A stretch of DNA of 64,000 nt from JABWBD01 sp040768665 (lineage in GTDB: Bacteria; Planctomycetota; Planctomycetia; Pirellulales; Thermoguttaceae). This document shows, in pieces, positions 8,604 to 16,179 of the stretch. The notes beneath the pieces were generated by a model, which searched no databases, was not told where the DNA came from, and saw only the letters and a list, made by a program, of their open reading frames with translations. Numbering within the stretch: the first letter of the stretch is position 1; each line of letters opens with the position of its first letter. Location: the NCBI GenBank assembly GCA_040768665.1, contig JAXGMN010000025.1:62001-126000 (forward strand). The letters run 5' to 3'. The position numbers and the translations under genes are program-made.

Positions 8604-9338
8604 CTTGGCAGCCCAATCCGCGGGCAACTCGCCGCGATCCGCGGGGAGTTGCGTGACTTGAAAGGGATCGAGGGATACGCGGCTTATTGGGAAAGCCGAA
8701 CGTCGAGTGTGGACTACTGGTCCAAGCGGGTGAAAACGCTTCGCGAGGAGATGACGCAACGGTTCCGCCGGCTGATGCAAAGCGAGGTTGCGAAATTCTT
8801 TCCTTACAAGGAAACGATCGACCCGGGGCAGTTGGATGCCCTGTTCGCGCGGATCGGCGATCGCTTGCCTGGAAAAGTGCTGGCGGAGGTCAAGTCCGAC
8901 AACTGGCTGCAATCCCCGCCGCAATTCCGGGGAGCGTTTTGCGCGGGCCGATTCGATCGGCGCGAGGGAGCGGTTGTGGCGATTGGTTATCCGCGGGGCG
9001 TTCCCTCGGAGGTCGGTCAATACGCCGAAGTCTCCGCAGTAATCCCGGCAAGGGATCGGCCCGAGCGGCTGTCGCTCGATTTCTTCGTCAATGATACGCG
9101 GCTGGAGAACCGATATCCGGGGCATCGCTTTCACCAGATCTGGGTGAACGACTGTCTCGTCTGGGAGGAAGACATCGCCCCTTCGCGCGCAGGCCGCGAA
9201 TGGGGAAGCGTCGACGTGAGTGAGCCGGGGCGGGGAGCCACGGAACTGAAGATCCGGTTCCGCGTCATCGACAAACGGCCGGTGGGCGATCACCTTTCGG
9301 TTTCGTTTCTCGGGCCCGTGCGGTTGCGCGGGGGGTGA
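8604..9338 (+). pseudogene. Detached C-terminal part of the GH84-like gene
   Basis: The codons directly after the amber codon continue the same reading frame without another stop (LGSPIRGQLAAIRGELRDLK, then YAAYWESRTSSVDYWSKRVK). The region is predicted helical for about 75 residues and then becomes beta-rich (FVNDTRLENRYPGHRFHQIW, WVNDCLVWEEDIA), like a carbohydrate-binding or jelly-roll domain. A single change such as CAG to TAG would explain the break, since LLAQLGSPI would fit the helix. A TTG at 8649 with GGGGAG next to it could in principle start a separate protein, but the spacing is poor. I read it as the 3' part of one broken gene. Confidence 0.75.
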
Positions 9339-9381
9339 TGGTACCGTGCCGGATCGATAACCCGGATTACCCACGTTCCGT

Positions 9382-9467
9382 CATCCGTGCCCCGGCCTTG
9401 CCATCCGTGCTATTATCGAACAGGTAAAAGATAGAGTAGCACGGATGGCAAAGCCGGGGCACGGATG
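9382..9467. repeat. Near-perfect 31-bp inverted repeat with 24-nt loop
   Basis: Arms 9382-9412 and 9437-9467 are complementary with one mismatch; they begin CATCCGTGCCCCGGC and end GCCGGGGCACGGATG. Each arm itself contains CATCCGTGC twice, so the sequence is internally repetitive. It lies between convergent genes (the GH84 remnant and the HZS-alpha-like gene), where a bidirectional terminator would be placed, but there is no T tract. It may equally be a REP-type palindrome; only this copy is in the window. Confidence 0.75.
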
Positions 9468-9497
9468 GCGATCAGGACCAAGAGTGGAAAGCCTGTA

Positions 9498-9598
9498 AGA
9501 GCATATCCCAAAACCGCCGGGGACTGGCTCATTTTGGGGAGTCTTCGGAGCAAAATGTGCCTGTCCCCTTCTCCTCGCGAGGTTTTGGGATAGGCTCT
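9498..9598. repeat. REP-like palindrome, family B (subtype 1)
   Basis: Nested inverted repeat. Outer arms AGAGCATATCCCAAAACC and GGTTTTGGGATAGGCTCT; inner arms GGGGACTGGCTCATTTTG and CAAAATGTGCCTGTCCCC. The inner arms keep two T/T mismatches at the ACTGGCTC and GTGCCTGT positions, the signature shared by all two-armed family B copies here. It fills the rest of the space between the convergent genes. Confidence 0.8.
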
Positions 9599-9641
9599 AA
9601 GCCAAGGTCACGCGGCCTGTGCCTGCTGCTTTTTGGGACGT

Positions 9642-12600
9642 TCAGAGGTCTTTGCCGTGGACTTCCAACTCGACGATGCCGTTGTCGACGAGTGGGAATC
9701 GTTCGCGGAAGTCGACCAGCCTGACCCACGTGCATTTCTGCTTCGAGAACGTAAACTCTTGGGGCTGCGAGGTGTTGATCAGCTCGATCGGAATTCTCTT
9801 GCCGCTGGAAAACTCGAGCGCCGCGCCGGTCCACGTTCTTTCCTGGCCCTCGTTCCGGTGGAGTACCATGACGACCTTTTCCGTTTCCACTTCGCGTCCG
9901 AACTCCACCTTCAGCCAGAGGTCGGTGCGACGGGCCGGCCGCCAGTACTCGGCGGATGTGCGGCGTCCGTCGATTGCGCGCGTGGGTGAGAACTCGGGGC
10001 GATAGCGATCGTGCGAGTTCGATGTCGCACGCGGATACGAGCGAAGGTGGTACGTATAGGCGTCGTCGTTCACGGCCAGGTTCCGCACTTCATTCCCTGC
10101 CACGTTGGAGCCGCCGCGCGCGTCTTTTCCTTCCGCCAGTCCGTAAATCGGAACGGTTGTTGGGAGTCGGTCGTAGTCGTCGACGAACTGCTTCTGCACG
10201 CGGCGGCCGCCGAAGGCGTATTTCCCGGAACTTGCCGGGTGGAAATAAACGCATTCGTCGAGGTGGCGAAGGTACTTCTCGACTTGCTCCAGCTCAAGTT
10301 CGGCGGATTTGAGACGTTTTGCCTCGAAGTAGAGGTACATCTGGCGCATTTTGTCGCGATAGACGTACCACGGCGTCAGACCGGAGTGCGTGGCATGATC
10401 GAGCTCGTCCCAGTAGTTCAACTCCATCCACGAGCCCGCAAAGGGGACGTTCAGATCGATCCAGCAGGCGACTCTTTCCTTCTCTTCCTGCGAGAGTTCA
10501 ACGCCGTAGTGCGACCGCTCGAGGTAGTTCATCAGCGGACTGGATGTGGAGCCATAGGCATACGGCGGAAGCATCGCGCACGCGCTGGAGACGTGCAGCC
10601 AGTTGATGATCCCGTTGCCGGCGTATTCGTCGGCGCAGTATCCGAGCGAGTCCGGATTGGGAACGTTCTCCGGTTTGCCGCCGAAGTAGGCGAGATAGAT
10701 CTTGTCGTCGCGCACGTTTGCTTTGCCGCCGGCTCCGGCCAACGGGATCTTGGCATTGTACCCGAAGTCGGTCAGATAGATGTACGAGTCACTGAAAGCA
10801 CGGCCGGGATGCCCTTTCGTGCTTTCTCCGTAGATTCGGTGCGTCAGGCGCCACTTCGTCCGGCCGTAGATCTCCGGGTTGGTGATCGGGCGGTAGTCGC
10901 CCAGCAGGCTGAGAGGGACATCCCTCTTCTCCGGGTTCTTTTCGCCGGCGTGGCATTGAATGCAGTGCTTGTCCCAGATCGGCTGGATCTCGCGCGTATA
11001 GCTGAAGCCGCGGGGGACGTCCATGGCCTGGGGCGCATTGGTGCCGAGATACTTCATCGCGCGCCGCTCGGAATCGGTGAGAAACCGCTGCATTTCCTGG
11101 ACCGGTTCGTCGCCTTCTGCGAAAAACGGCTTGATCTTCTGCGGCGGCCTGGTCAGCGCGACGGTAACCGGACGGCGGTCCAGGTACGTGTTGCTCTTGT
11201 GCTCGTGGCAGCCGATGCACGCGAACGACTCGCCGGGCAAGACCATCGTCCAGCTTCGCATGTTCTGGACCGTGCGGCCTCTTTCGTCGAGCATCTGGAA
11301 ATAGACGGGCACGCGCGAAGGACATTCGAAATAGCAGCTTCCGTCTTCCTCGACGTCCACGGTGCCCAGCACGTGCTTGACGTCGTAGCTGCCGTTGTTG
11401 ATCGCGCAGGGTGAGGTCTGATGCCCGCCCCAGGGATGCAGGCCCAAGGCGAGCGTGCCCTTGGCGCGGTAGTCGAGCCCGACAACGCGGATCCGCTTGA
11501 CCGTGCCCGGGCGGACGCCTTTCAGCCCGGGTCCGTAATAGATGTTCTGGACATAGAAGCGGCCCGTCGTCCGGTGCTCATCGACCGTGGACGCCTTCTG
11601 AGGCGGCTGGTCCGAGCGGGTGACCGGCACGTGCTGGCCGGCGGAGATCACCGGATCGTAGATCAACAGCTCGCGCTGGCCGTTGCGATGCATCCAGTAG
11701 ATGCCGAATGCAGGGCTTCCCGCCTTGCCGTCCTTGATGCCTTTCAGCCCCCGGATCGGCCCGCCCTCCGGTGAATAGGAGACCAGGTAGTTGTCCTCGT
11801 CGAGCGGATAGGGGTATTGGAACTGTTCCCCCTCGGTGTCGTGAACAATGTTGCCTCCTGTGCCCATGCTCTCCTGGTACGGATAGTCTCTCGGGGGCGC
11901 AAGAAGTTTGACGCCGAACCCGGCCTGAGTGCCGGCGTTGCGATCGATCATGATCAGCTTGCCGCGCTGGTCGATGTGGTGGGCGCCGGCGACGGCGATC
12001 ACTTTCGTCGAATGGGGAACGCAGCGGGCGTGGAGCAGGGCGGCGGGGAACTGCGAGTTGTTCCCGTAGAACTCGGTCTGGTTCGTGCCATCGGGATTCA
12101 TGACGAACAGGCTATGCAGATAGCCGGCCGTCCGGTCCGAATATTCCCAGCGGGTATAGAGGATTCGGCCGTCGTTGGTCGTATGCGGAAAGACGGTGTG
12201 GCCATGGTCAACGCCCAGACGACGGATGTAACGCCCCTCGGCGTCGCACGTGAAGAGATTGCAGACGCTCGACCACCAGCAGGGAGCCGAGAATACGCAG
12301 CGCGTGGAGGTGAAGACCAATTCGCCGTTCGGAAGCCAGACCGGCTCCATGTCGGCGGTTCCGGCGCCGAAGGTAATCTGCCGGACGCTTCGGTCGCTCA
12401 AGTCCATCGTATAAAGGTGGAAATCGTCGTCGCCGTCGTGGTCGGTTCGCCGCATTGAGAAGGCCAGCGTGGTGCCGTCGCAGGAAACGCAGGGGTCGCG
12501 CACGACTCCTTCGGGACAGTCGAGCAGGACTTCCGTGGTAAGAGTTCCATTGCGGCGGATTGCCATGCGGCAGAGCTGTGAGTTCATCCGATAATCACGG

Positions 12601-13088
12601 CCGCACTCACGAAAGACCGCGTCGGTCAGGTGGTCGGTCATGGCGAACATCGCCTGGCAATCGCCGAAGACAAAGTGCTTCGCGTAGATGAACTCGCGCG
12701 GGTGATTGTCGAAAACCTTCAGTCGCTGCTTGCGACGCATTTCGCATGCCCGGAAATAGAGATCCTTCCAGGCGGGATCGCTGCCCGGCTTCTTCGCGTC
12801 GATGAGAGCGGCGAGAGAATTTTCCCAAGCATCGACGGGGATGTCGCCGGCCCTCAACTCGGCAAGGACCTTGCGGACCATGGCCTGCTCGATGCCGTTG
12901 GCGGCGGTGGCAACGAAGCATTCTGCGGTTTTCAGACCGTGGTCCTGGTAGATCCAGTCGCGGTGCAGGCGGGATGTCGGATACGCAGCGGTATGCCGAT
13001 TGCGGATGTCGTCTTCGGTGTACTGCTGGGCGAGCGCGGATGTCCACAGCAAAAGCAGAATGCAGGGCGACGGCGATACTCTCAACAT
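9642..13088 (-). CDS. HZS-alpha-like beta-propeller di-haem c protein, secreted
   Basis: Large exported protein with a TolB/WD-like propeller followed by cytochrome c motifs, similar to planctomycete proteins related to the hydrazine synthase alpha subunit. The chosen ATG opens a signal peptide (MLRVSPSPCILLLLWTSALA). Propeller-type repeats appear at about residues 170-480 (LYTMDLSDRSVRQITFGAGT, MEPVWLPNGELVFTSTRC, HSLFVMNPDGTNQTEFYGNN). Haem c sites are FACIGCHEHK (C624-H628) and HCIQCHAGEK (C709-H713). The last 130 residues look like a discoidin-type or CBM domain (YRPEFSPTRAIDGRRTSAEY, WLKVEFGREVETEKVVMVLH). Similarity to HZS does not mean anammox: close relatives occur across planctomycetes without hydrazine metabolism. 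The role, perhaps redox on a secreted substrate, is unknown. The DMFA2-type gene lies 38 nt upstream on the same strand. Confidence 0.85.
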   Translation of the reverse strand: MLRVSPSPCILLLLWTSALAQQYTEDDIRNRHTAAYPTSRLHRDWIYQDHGLKTAECFVATAANGIEQAMVRKVLAELRAGDIPVDAWENSLAALIDAKKPGSDPAWKDLYFRACEMRRKQRLKVFDNHPREFIYAKHFVFGDCQAMFAMTDHLTDAVFRECGRDYRMNSQLCRMAIRRNGTLTTEVLLDCPEGVVRDPCVSCDGTTLAFSMRRTDHDGDDDFHLYTMDLSDRSVRQITFGAGTADMEPVWLPNGELVFTSTRCVFSAPCWWSSVCNLFTCDAEGRYIRRLGVDHGHTVFPHTTNDGRILYTRWEYSDRTAGYLHSLFVMNPDGTNQTEFYGNNSQFPAALLHARCVPHSTKVIAVAGAHHIDQRGKLIMIDRNAGTQAGFGVKLLAPPRDYPYQESMGTGGNIVHDTEGEQFQYPYPLDEDNYLVSYSPEGGPIRGLKGIKDGKAGSPAFGIYWMHRNGQRELLIYDPVISAGQHVPVTRSDQPPQKASTVDEHRTTGRFYVQNIYYGPGLKGVRPGTVKRIRVVGLDYRAKGTLALGLHPWGGHQTSPCAINNGSYDVKHVLGTVDVEEDGSCYFECPSRVPVYFQMLDERGRTVQNMRSWTMVLPGESFACIGCHEHKSNTYLDRRPVTVALTRPPQKIKPFFAEGDEPVQEMQRFLTDSERRAMKYLGTNAPQAMDVPRGFSYTREIQPIWDKHCIQCHAGEKNPEKRDVPLSLLGDYRPITNPEIYGRTKWRLTHRIYGESTKGHPGRAFSDSYIYLTDFGYNAKIPLAGAGGKANVRDDKIYLAYFGGKPENVPNPDSLGYCADEYAGNGIINWLHVSSACAMLPPYAYGSTSSPLMNYLERSHYGVELSQEEKERVACWIDLNVPFAGSWMELNYWDELDHATHSGLTPWYVYRDKMRQMYLYFEAKRLKSAELELEQVEKYLRHLDECVYFHPASSGKYAFGGRRVQKQFVDDYDRLPTTVPIYGLAEGKDARGGSNVAGNEVRNLAVNDDAYTYHLRSYPRATSNSHDRYRPEFSPTRAIDGRRTSAEYWRPARRTDLWLKVEFGREVETEKVVMVLHRNEGQERTWTGAALEFSSGKRIPIELINTSQPQEFTFSKQKCTWVRLVDFRERFPLVDNGIVELEVHGKDL

Positions 13089-13126
13089 GGCACATCCCCG
13101 TAAGATCGAAAAACTGCGGCTCGGAG

Positions 13127-14662
13127 CTAGCGGTCGATGGCGCGCCGCAAGAGATTGTGGGTGATCTGCTGGACGCGAGGGTCCGGCCCGTTGGGGCGCG
13201 TGTTGTGGCTCCACACGGGCATGTGGCCCGGCGGAGCGCTCAGGCCGAGAGACCAGAAGATGGTCGAAGCGTTGAAGACGAAGCCGCCCTTGGGCGTCGG
13301 ATAGATCGTGGCCTGATAGGGAACGGGGCGCGTGCCGCCGTGCAGGGCGATGCCCTCGGCCACCACCTCCAGGCCTTCGATTGGCGCAGGGTCCCCGTGG
13401 AATTCCCAACCGACCAGCCCGCGGATCCGGTCGCCCTTCTTCATGCCGGTGCCGGCGAAGATCCAGTGGTCGGGCTTGGCGCAGACCCAATCGCCGCCGC
13501 CGTTGACCGGCAGGATGTTGCGGGCGCCTAAGAGAAGGCCCTCGTCCGGACCAACGTAGTCGAAGGGATTCTTCGCGGGCTCCGGGCCCATCGTCAGCCC
13601 CTTGTACGGTCCCTTGCGGTGGATGATCCGGTTAGGGCGCCCGTCGAATCCCTGGCGAAACGGCGTAACGTAGCAGATCGAGTTGCCCGACAGGAACAAC
13701 ACGCATGTTCCGTTGCGGGAAATCTCCAGCACGCTTTCATACTCACGGAGATCCCAGTATTCGTCGTGCCCGACGCTGATGAAGGCCTTGCACTTCGCCG
13801 CGCGTTCGGGGGTGAGCATGTCGCTGTTGGAGCAATAGCTCACGTCGTAGCCGTGCTGTTCCAGCCAATAGCAGAGGGGATATTCCCAGCAGAGAAACTC
13901 GCCGGACCCGACCGATTGCGGATTCTCGTAGATTTGGGCGTACTTGGCATAAGGCCGATCGAAGCTGACGTCGACCCGGTTGCCGGAAGAGGCGAACTCG
14001 TAGCCGGGGTCGATATAGAGGGAATAACTGTCTGGCCAGCGGTTGTAGGCCTGCCAGGTATTGTCGGGGCACTGGAAGAGGATGTCGGCGGGGCGGTCGT
14101 CGCGGACGATGAAGACCACGTAGCTCTGCCAGGGCATGGTGCCGTCGGGATTGGGCACTCGCGACAGCCGGCCCAGGTAGACGCCGCTGGGCCAGTCGTC
14201 GGGGATCACCAGCCTGGCGCTCGGCTCCCAGCGACACTCGCGGATCCGCCGCGGGCCGACCGGCGGCGTCGGTTGCGTCTTGCCGGCCAAGGGTCCCAGC
14301 GTCTTCATGAGCCGCGCGCCCAGGCCGCCGTAGTAGCCCATCCGAAAGATCTCGAGGGTGAACTGGCACTCGGGTTCGGTGCTGACGAAGAACTCGATCG
14401 GCTCGCCGGCGGCGACCGATTGCCGCGAGCAGTAGCCCTCGATCCCGGGCGAACGGAAACCGGCGGGGCCCGACTTGTCGAGGCGGACATAGGTCAGTTG
14501 CCAATCCGACGTGCCGGCGAGCTGATTCTCCCGGCGGGTCAAGTCGCGGGCGGAAGGCGGCTCGGCCGATTTCAAAGCCGGCGTGAGGGATGCAAGGGCC
14601 GCCCAGAGGGCGAGGCAGGCGAGACGGTTACGATTGCTGCGGAAGGGGAGTGCGCGGTTCAT
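13127..14662 (-). CDS. N,N-dimethylformamidase beta-subunit-like (DMFA2) secreted protein
   Basis: Member of the family around the C-terminal domain of the large subunit of N,N-dimethylformamidase; most homologues have no known substrate. The start follows GGAG by 7 nt and gives an exported protein (MNRALPFRSNRNRLACLALW then AALASLTPALKSAEPP). The body has a beta-rich N-terminal part (SPGIEGYCSRQSVAAGEPIE, EIFRMGYYGGLGARLMKTLG) and the conserved glutamine-amidotransferase-like core (WQAYNRWPDSYSLY, GSGEFLCWEYPLCYWLEQHG, AFISVGHDEYWDLREYESV, LFLSGNSICY). The SVGHDEYW motif is the family hallmark. It lies 38 nt upstream of the HZS-alpha-like gene and is probably its operon partner. Whether it is an amidase is unproven. 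Confidence 0.88.
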   Translation of the reverse strand: MNRALPFRSNRNRLACLALWAALASLTPALKSAEPPSARDLTRRENQLAGTSDWQLTYVRLDKSGPAGFRSPGIEGYCSRQSVAAGEPIEFFVSTEPECQFTLEIFRMGYYGGLGARLMKTLGPLAGKTQPTPPVGPRRIRECRWEPSARLVIPDDWPSGVYLGRLSRVPNPDGTMPWQSYVVFIVRDDRPADILFQCPDNTWQAYNRWPDSYSLYIDPGYEFASSGNRVDVSFDRPYAKYAQIYENPQSVGSGEFLCWEYPLCYWLEQHGYDVSYCSNSDMLTPERAAKCKAFISVGHDEYWDLREYESVLEISRNGTCVLFLSGNSICYVTPFRQGFDGRPNRIIHRKGPYKGLTMGPEPAKNPFDYVGPDEGLLLGARNILPVNGGGDWVCAKPDHWIFAGTGMKKGDRIRGLVGWEFHGDPAPIEGLEVVAEGIALHGGTRPVPYQATIYPTPKGGFVFNASTIFWSLGLSAPPGHMPVWSHNTRPNGPDPRVQQITHNLLRRAIDR

Positions 14663-14766
14663 GGGACGACTCCATGGGAGAGGTGAGGTGAACTTCGCGC
14701 ATGGTAATCGCTGGAAGCGGGCGACGCAAGCACCGTGGGGTGGCGTGTGCGGCAAGATGTTGTGGC

Positions 14767-14919
14767 GTGTGGCACTGCTTGTGATTGGACGGATTTCCCA
14801 TCAGCGCAGGACTTGCCACAATCACAAGCAGTGAGAAACGCATCGATCGCGGCACTGCTTGGAGTTGTGGAGAACTCTATTAGGATTGGGAACCCGTTCA
14901 ACTCCAAGCAGTGGCACAC
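14767..14919. repeat. Twin-hairpin element, family A, copy 2 (best preserved)
   Basis: Unit 1 stem CACTGCTTGTGATTG (14773-14787) with CAATCACAAGCAGTG (14819-14833); unit 2 stem CACTGCTTGGAGTTG (14853-14867) with CAACTCCAAGCAGTG (14899-14913). Both stems pair perfectly over 15 bp although they differ from each other at the variable positions. Both loops are 31 nt. Outer ends GTGTGG and GGCACAC mirror each other. It fills most of the 311-nt gap between two minus-strand genes; no gene is visible in this gap. Confidence 0.9.
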
Positions 14920-14973
14920 GGCACGGTGCGCGAGCGGCTGTCCGTTGTTGAAGAAAGCGGCGCCAACCGTTTT

Positions 14974-15828
14974 TCACGCGAGTTGGAGGACCTTGTCCAT
15001 CCGTTGGGCAATTTCGGCCAGGTGCTCGCGATCACCGCCGCTGACTTCCGCCGTAGCCCAGCTCCGGAAACCGATGTCGTTCAAGCCTTGACGAACGAGG
15101 GCCCAGTCGATGTCGCCCTCGCCGATGGGCACGTTGAATCCTTTCGCCATTCCTTCCTGCATGGCGATCTTGAGGCTGTATTCCTTGATGTGGATCTTGC
15201 CGATCCGCTTGCCCAGGACCTCGATCCAATGCTGCGGCCAGCCCCAGCGCATTACATTGCCCACGTCGAAATAGGCTTGCACCCAGGGGCTGTTCAACTC
15301 GTCGATGTAGCGGGCCATGCCCAGGGGCTCGATGAGGAAGGTGGCCCAGACGTTTTCGATGAGGAGGCGGATTTGCTTCTTCTCGGCCACGGGGATTGCG
15401 GCGCGGATCGTCTCCTGCGAGTCGCGGTATTGTTTCAGAAGCGACGTCTTGGGGTCGGCTCGCACGACGTAGAGCACCGTCGTCGCGCCGACCGCGGCCG
15501 CCAACTCAATGCTGGCAGACAGATCCGCACCGGCGCCGGAAAGACCGTGGATCGGAACGCCGCTTTTTTCGCTGGCCTCGATGAATTCCTTGGGATCCTT
15601 GATGCTGGTGGTGTTCACCTCGACGCCGTCGAAACCGGCATCCTTGAGCAGCCGGAACTTCTCTTGCGTAGAAACGTCTTCGCGAATCATGTTCCAGCCG
15701 ACCGCTTTGCGAATGCGGTCGGCTGGAGCGGCCGCCCGAGCGGCGGGCACGAGCCCGGGCAGCGCCGTGCCGGCCAAGGCAAGCCCGGTGGAATGGATGA
15801 AGTGACGTCGATCGAGTGGGGTTTTCAT
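14974..15828 (-). CDS. Sugar phosphate isomerase/epimerase (AP endonuclease 2-like TIM barrel), Tat-exported
   Basis: Xylose-isomerase-like TIM-barrel protein, probably a sugar isomerase or epimerase. It begins with a twin-arginine leader (DRRHFIHSTGLALAGTALPG). Barrel signatures are LLKDAGFDGVEVNTTSI, YVVRADPKTSLLKQYRDSQE and the metal-ligand region IRLLIENVWATF, with further candidate metal ligands in VQAYFDVGNVMRWGWPQHWI and KIHIKEYSL and GEGDIDWALVRQGLNDIGF. Metal-binding acidic and histidine residues are in the expected places: E in IENVW, D in FDVGN, H in KIHIKEYS, E in GEGDIDW. Its length of 284 residues is normal. It stands alone between two repeat elements. Substrate unknown. Confidence 0.9.
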   Translation of the reverse strand: MKTPLDRRHFIHSTGLALAGTALPGLVPAARAAAPADRIRKAVGWNMIREDVSTQEKFRLLKDAGFDGVEVNTTSIKDPKEFIEASEKSGVPIHGLSGAGADLSASIELAAAVGATTVLYVVRADPKTSLLKQYRDSQETIRAAIPVAEKKQIRLLIENVWATFLIEPLGMARYIDELNSPWVQAYFDVGNVMRWGWPQHWIEVLGKRIGKIHIKEYSLKIAMQEGMAKGFNVPIGEGDIDWALVRQGLNDIGFRSWATAEVSGGDREHLAEIAQRMDKVLQLA

Positions 15829-15882
15829 GGGGGGCTCTCATAGGGATCGAAGTTCTGGGGAACCGACGGGGAACTGTCCACC

Positions 15883-16008
15883 GTAACCGTTCACGCCCAC
15901 GGCCGGGGACTGGTCCATTTTTCGGCCAATTCGAGTATTGTGACGTCAAAGACGTTGGCCGAAAACAGGGACCTGTCCCCCCTCTCTTCCGCGGGCGTGA
16001 ACGGTTAC
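15883..16008. repeat. REP-like palindrome, family B (subtype 1), complete
   Basis: Outer arms GTAACCGTTCACGCCC (15883-15898) and GGGCGTGAACGGTTAC (15993-16008) pair perfectly over 16 bp. The inner arms begin GGGGACTGGTCCATTTTT and end ACAGGGACCTGTCCCC, again with one ACTGG and one ACAGG half. It lies between divergent genes, in the 351-nt region upstream of the Gfo/Idh-like gene. Nothing else is visible there. Confidence 0.85.
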
Positions 16009-16179
16009 CTGTCTACCAGTATTACCGATGGACAAGGGCTTTGCCAGGGCGATACGGGTACGCGTTTTCCCGGGAGTCCCGCGACCGCGCGGGGCGGGCT
16101 GGATTGCGTTCGCCCGTCCCACATTGGAGAATGCGATCAGATAAGTTCGGGTCGAGGATTTTTCCAGGAGCATCCCGCC

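Noticed and set aside
6765..9338. Amber codon read as pyrrolysine or as reassigned stop
   Set aside because: Other genes here end in TAG normally (for example parA), and no pyl genes or PYLIS-like evidence is visible; nonsense mutation or error is simpler.
10011..11414. 467-codon plus-strand frame opposite the HZS-alpha-like gene
   Set aside because: Antisense to a frame with two CxxCH motifs; no domain of its own.
9642..13088. Evidence for anammox metabolism
   Set aside because: Only the domain type is shared with hydrazine synthase alpha; no beta/gamma subunit or other anammox gene is present, and such proteins occur in many other planctomycetes.
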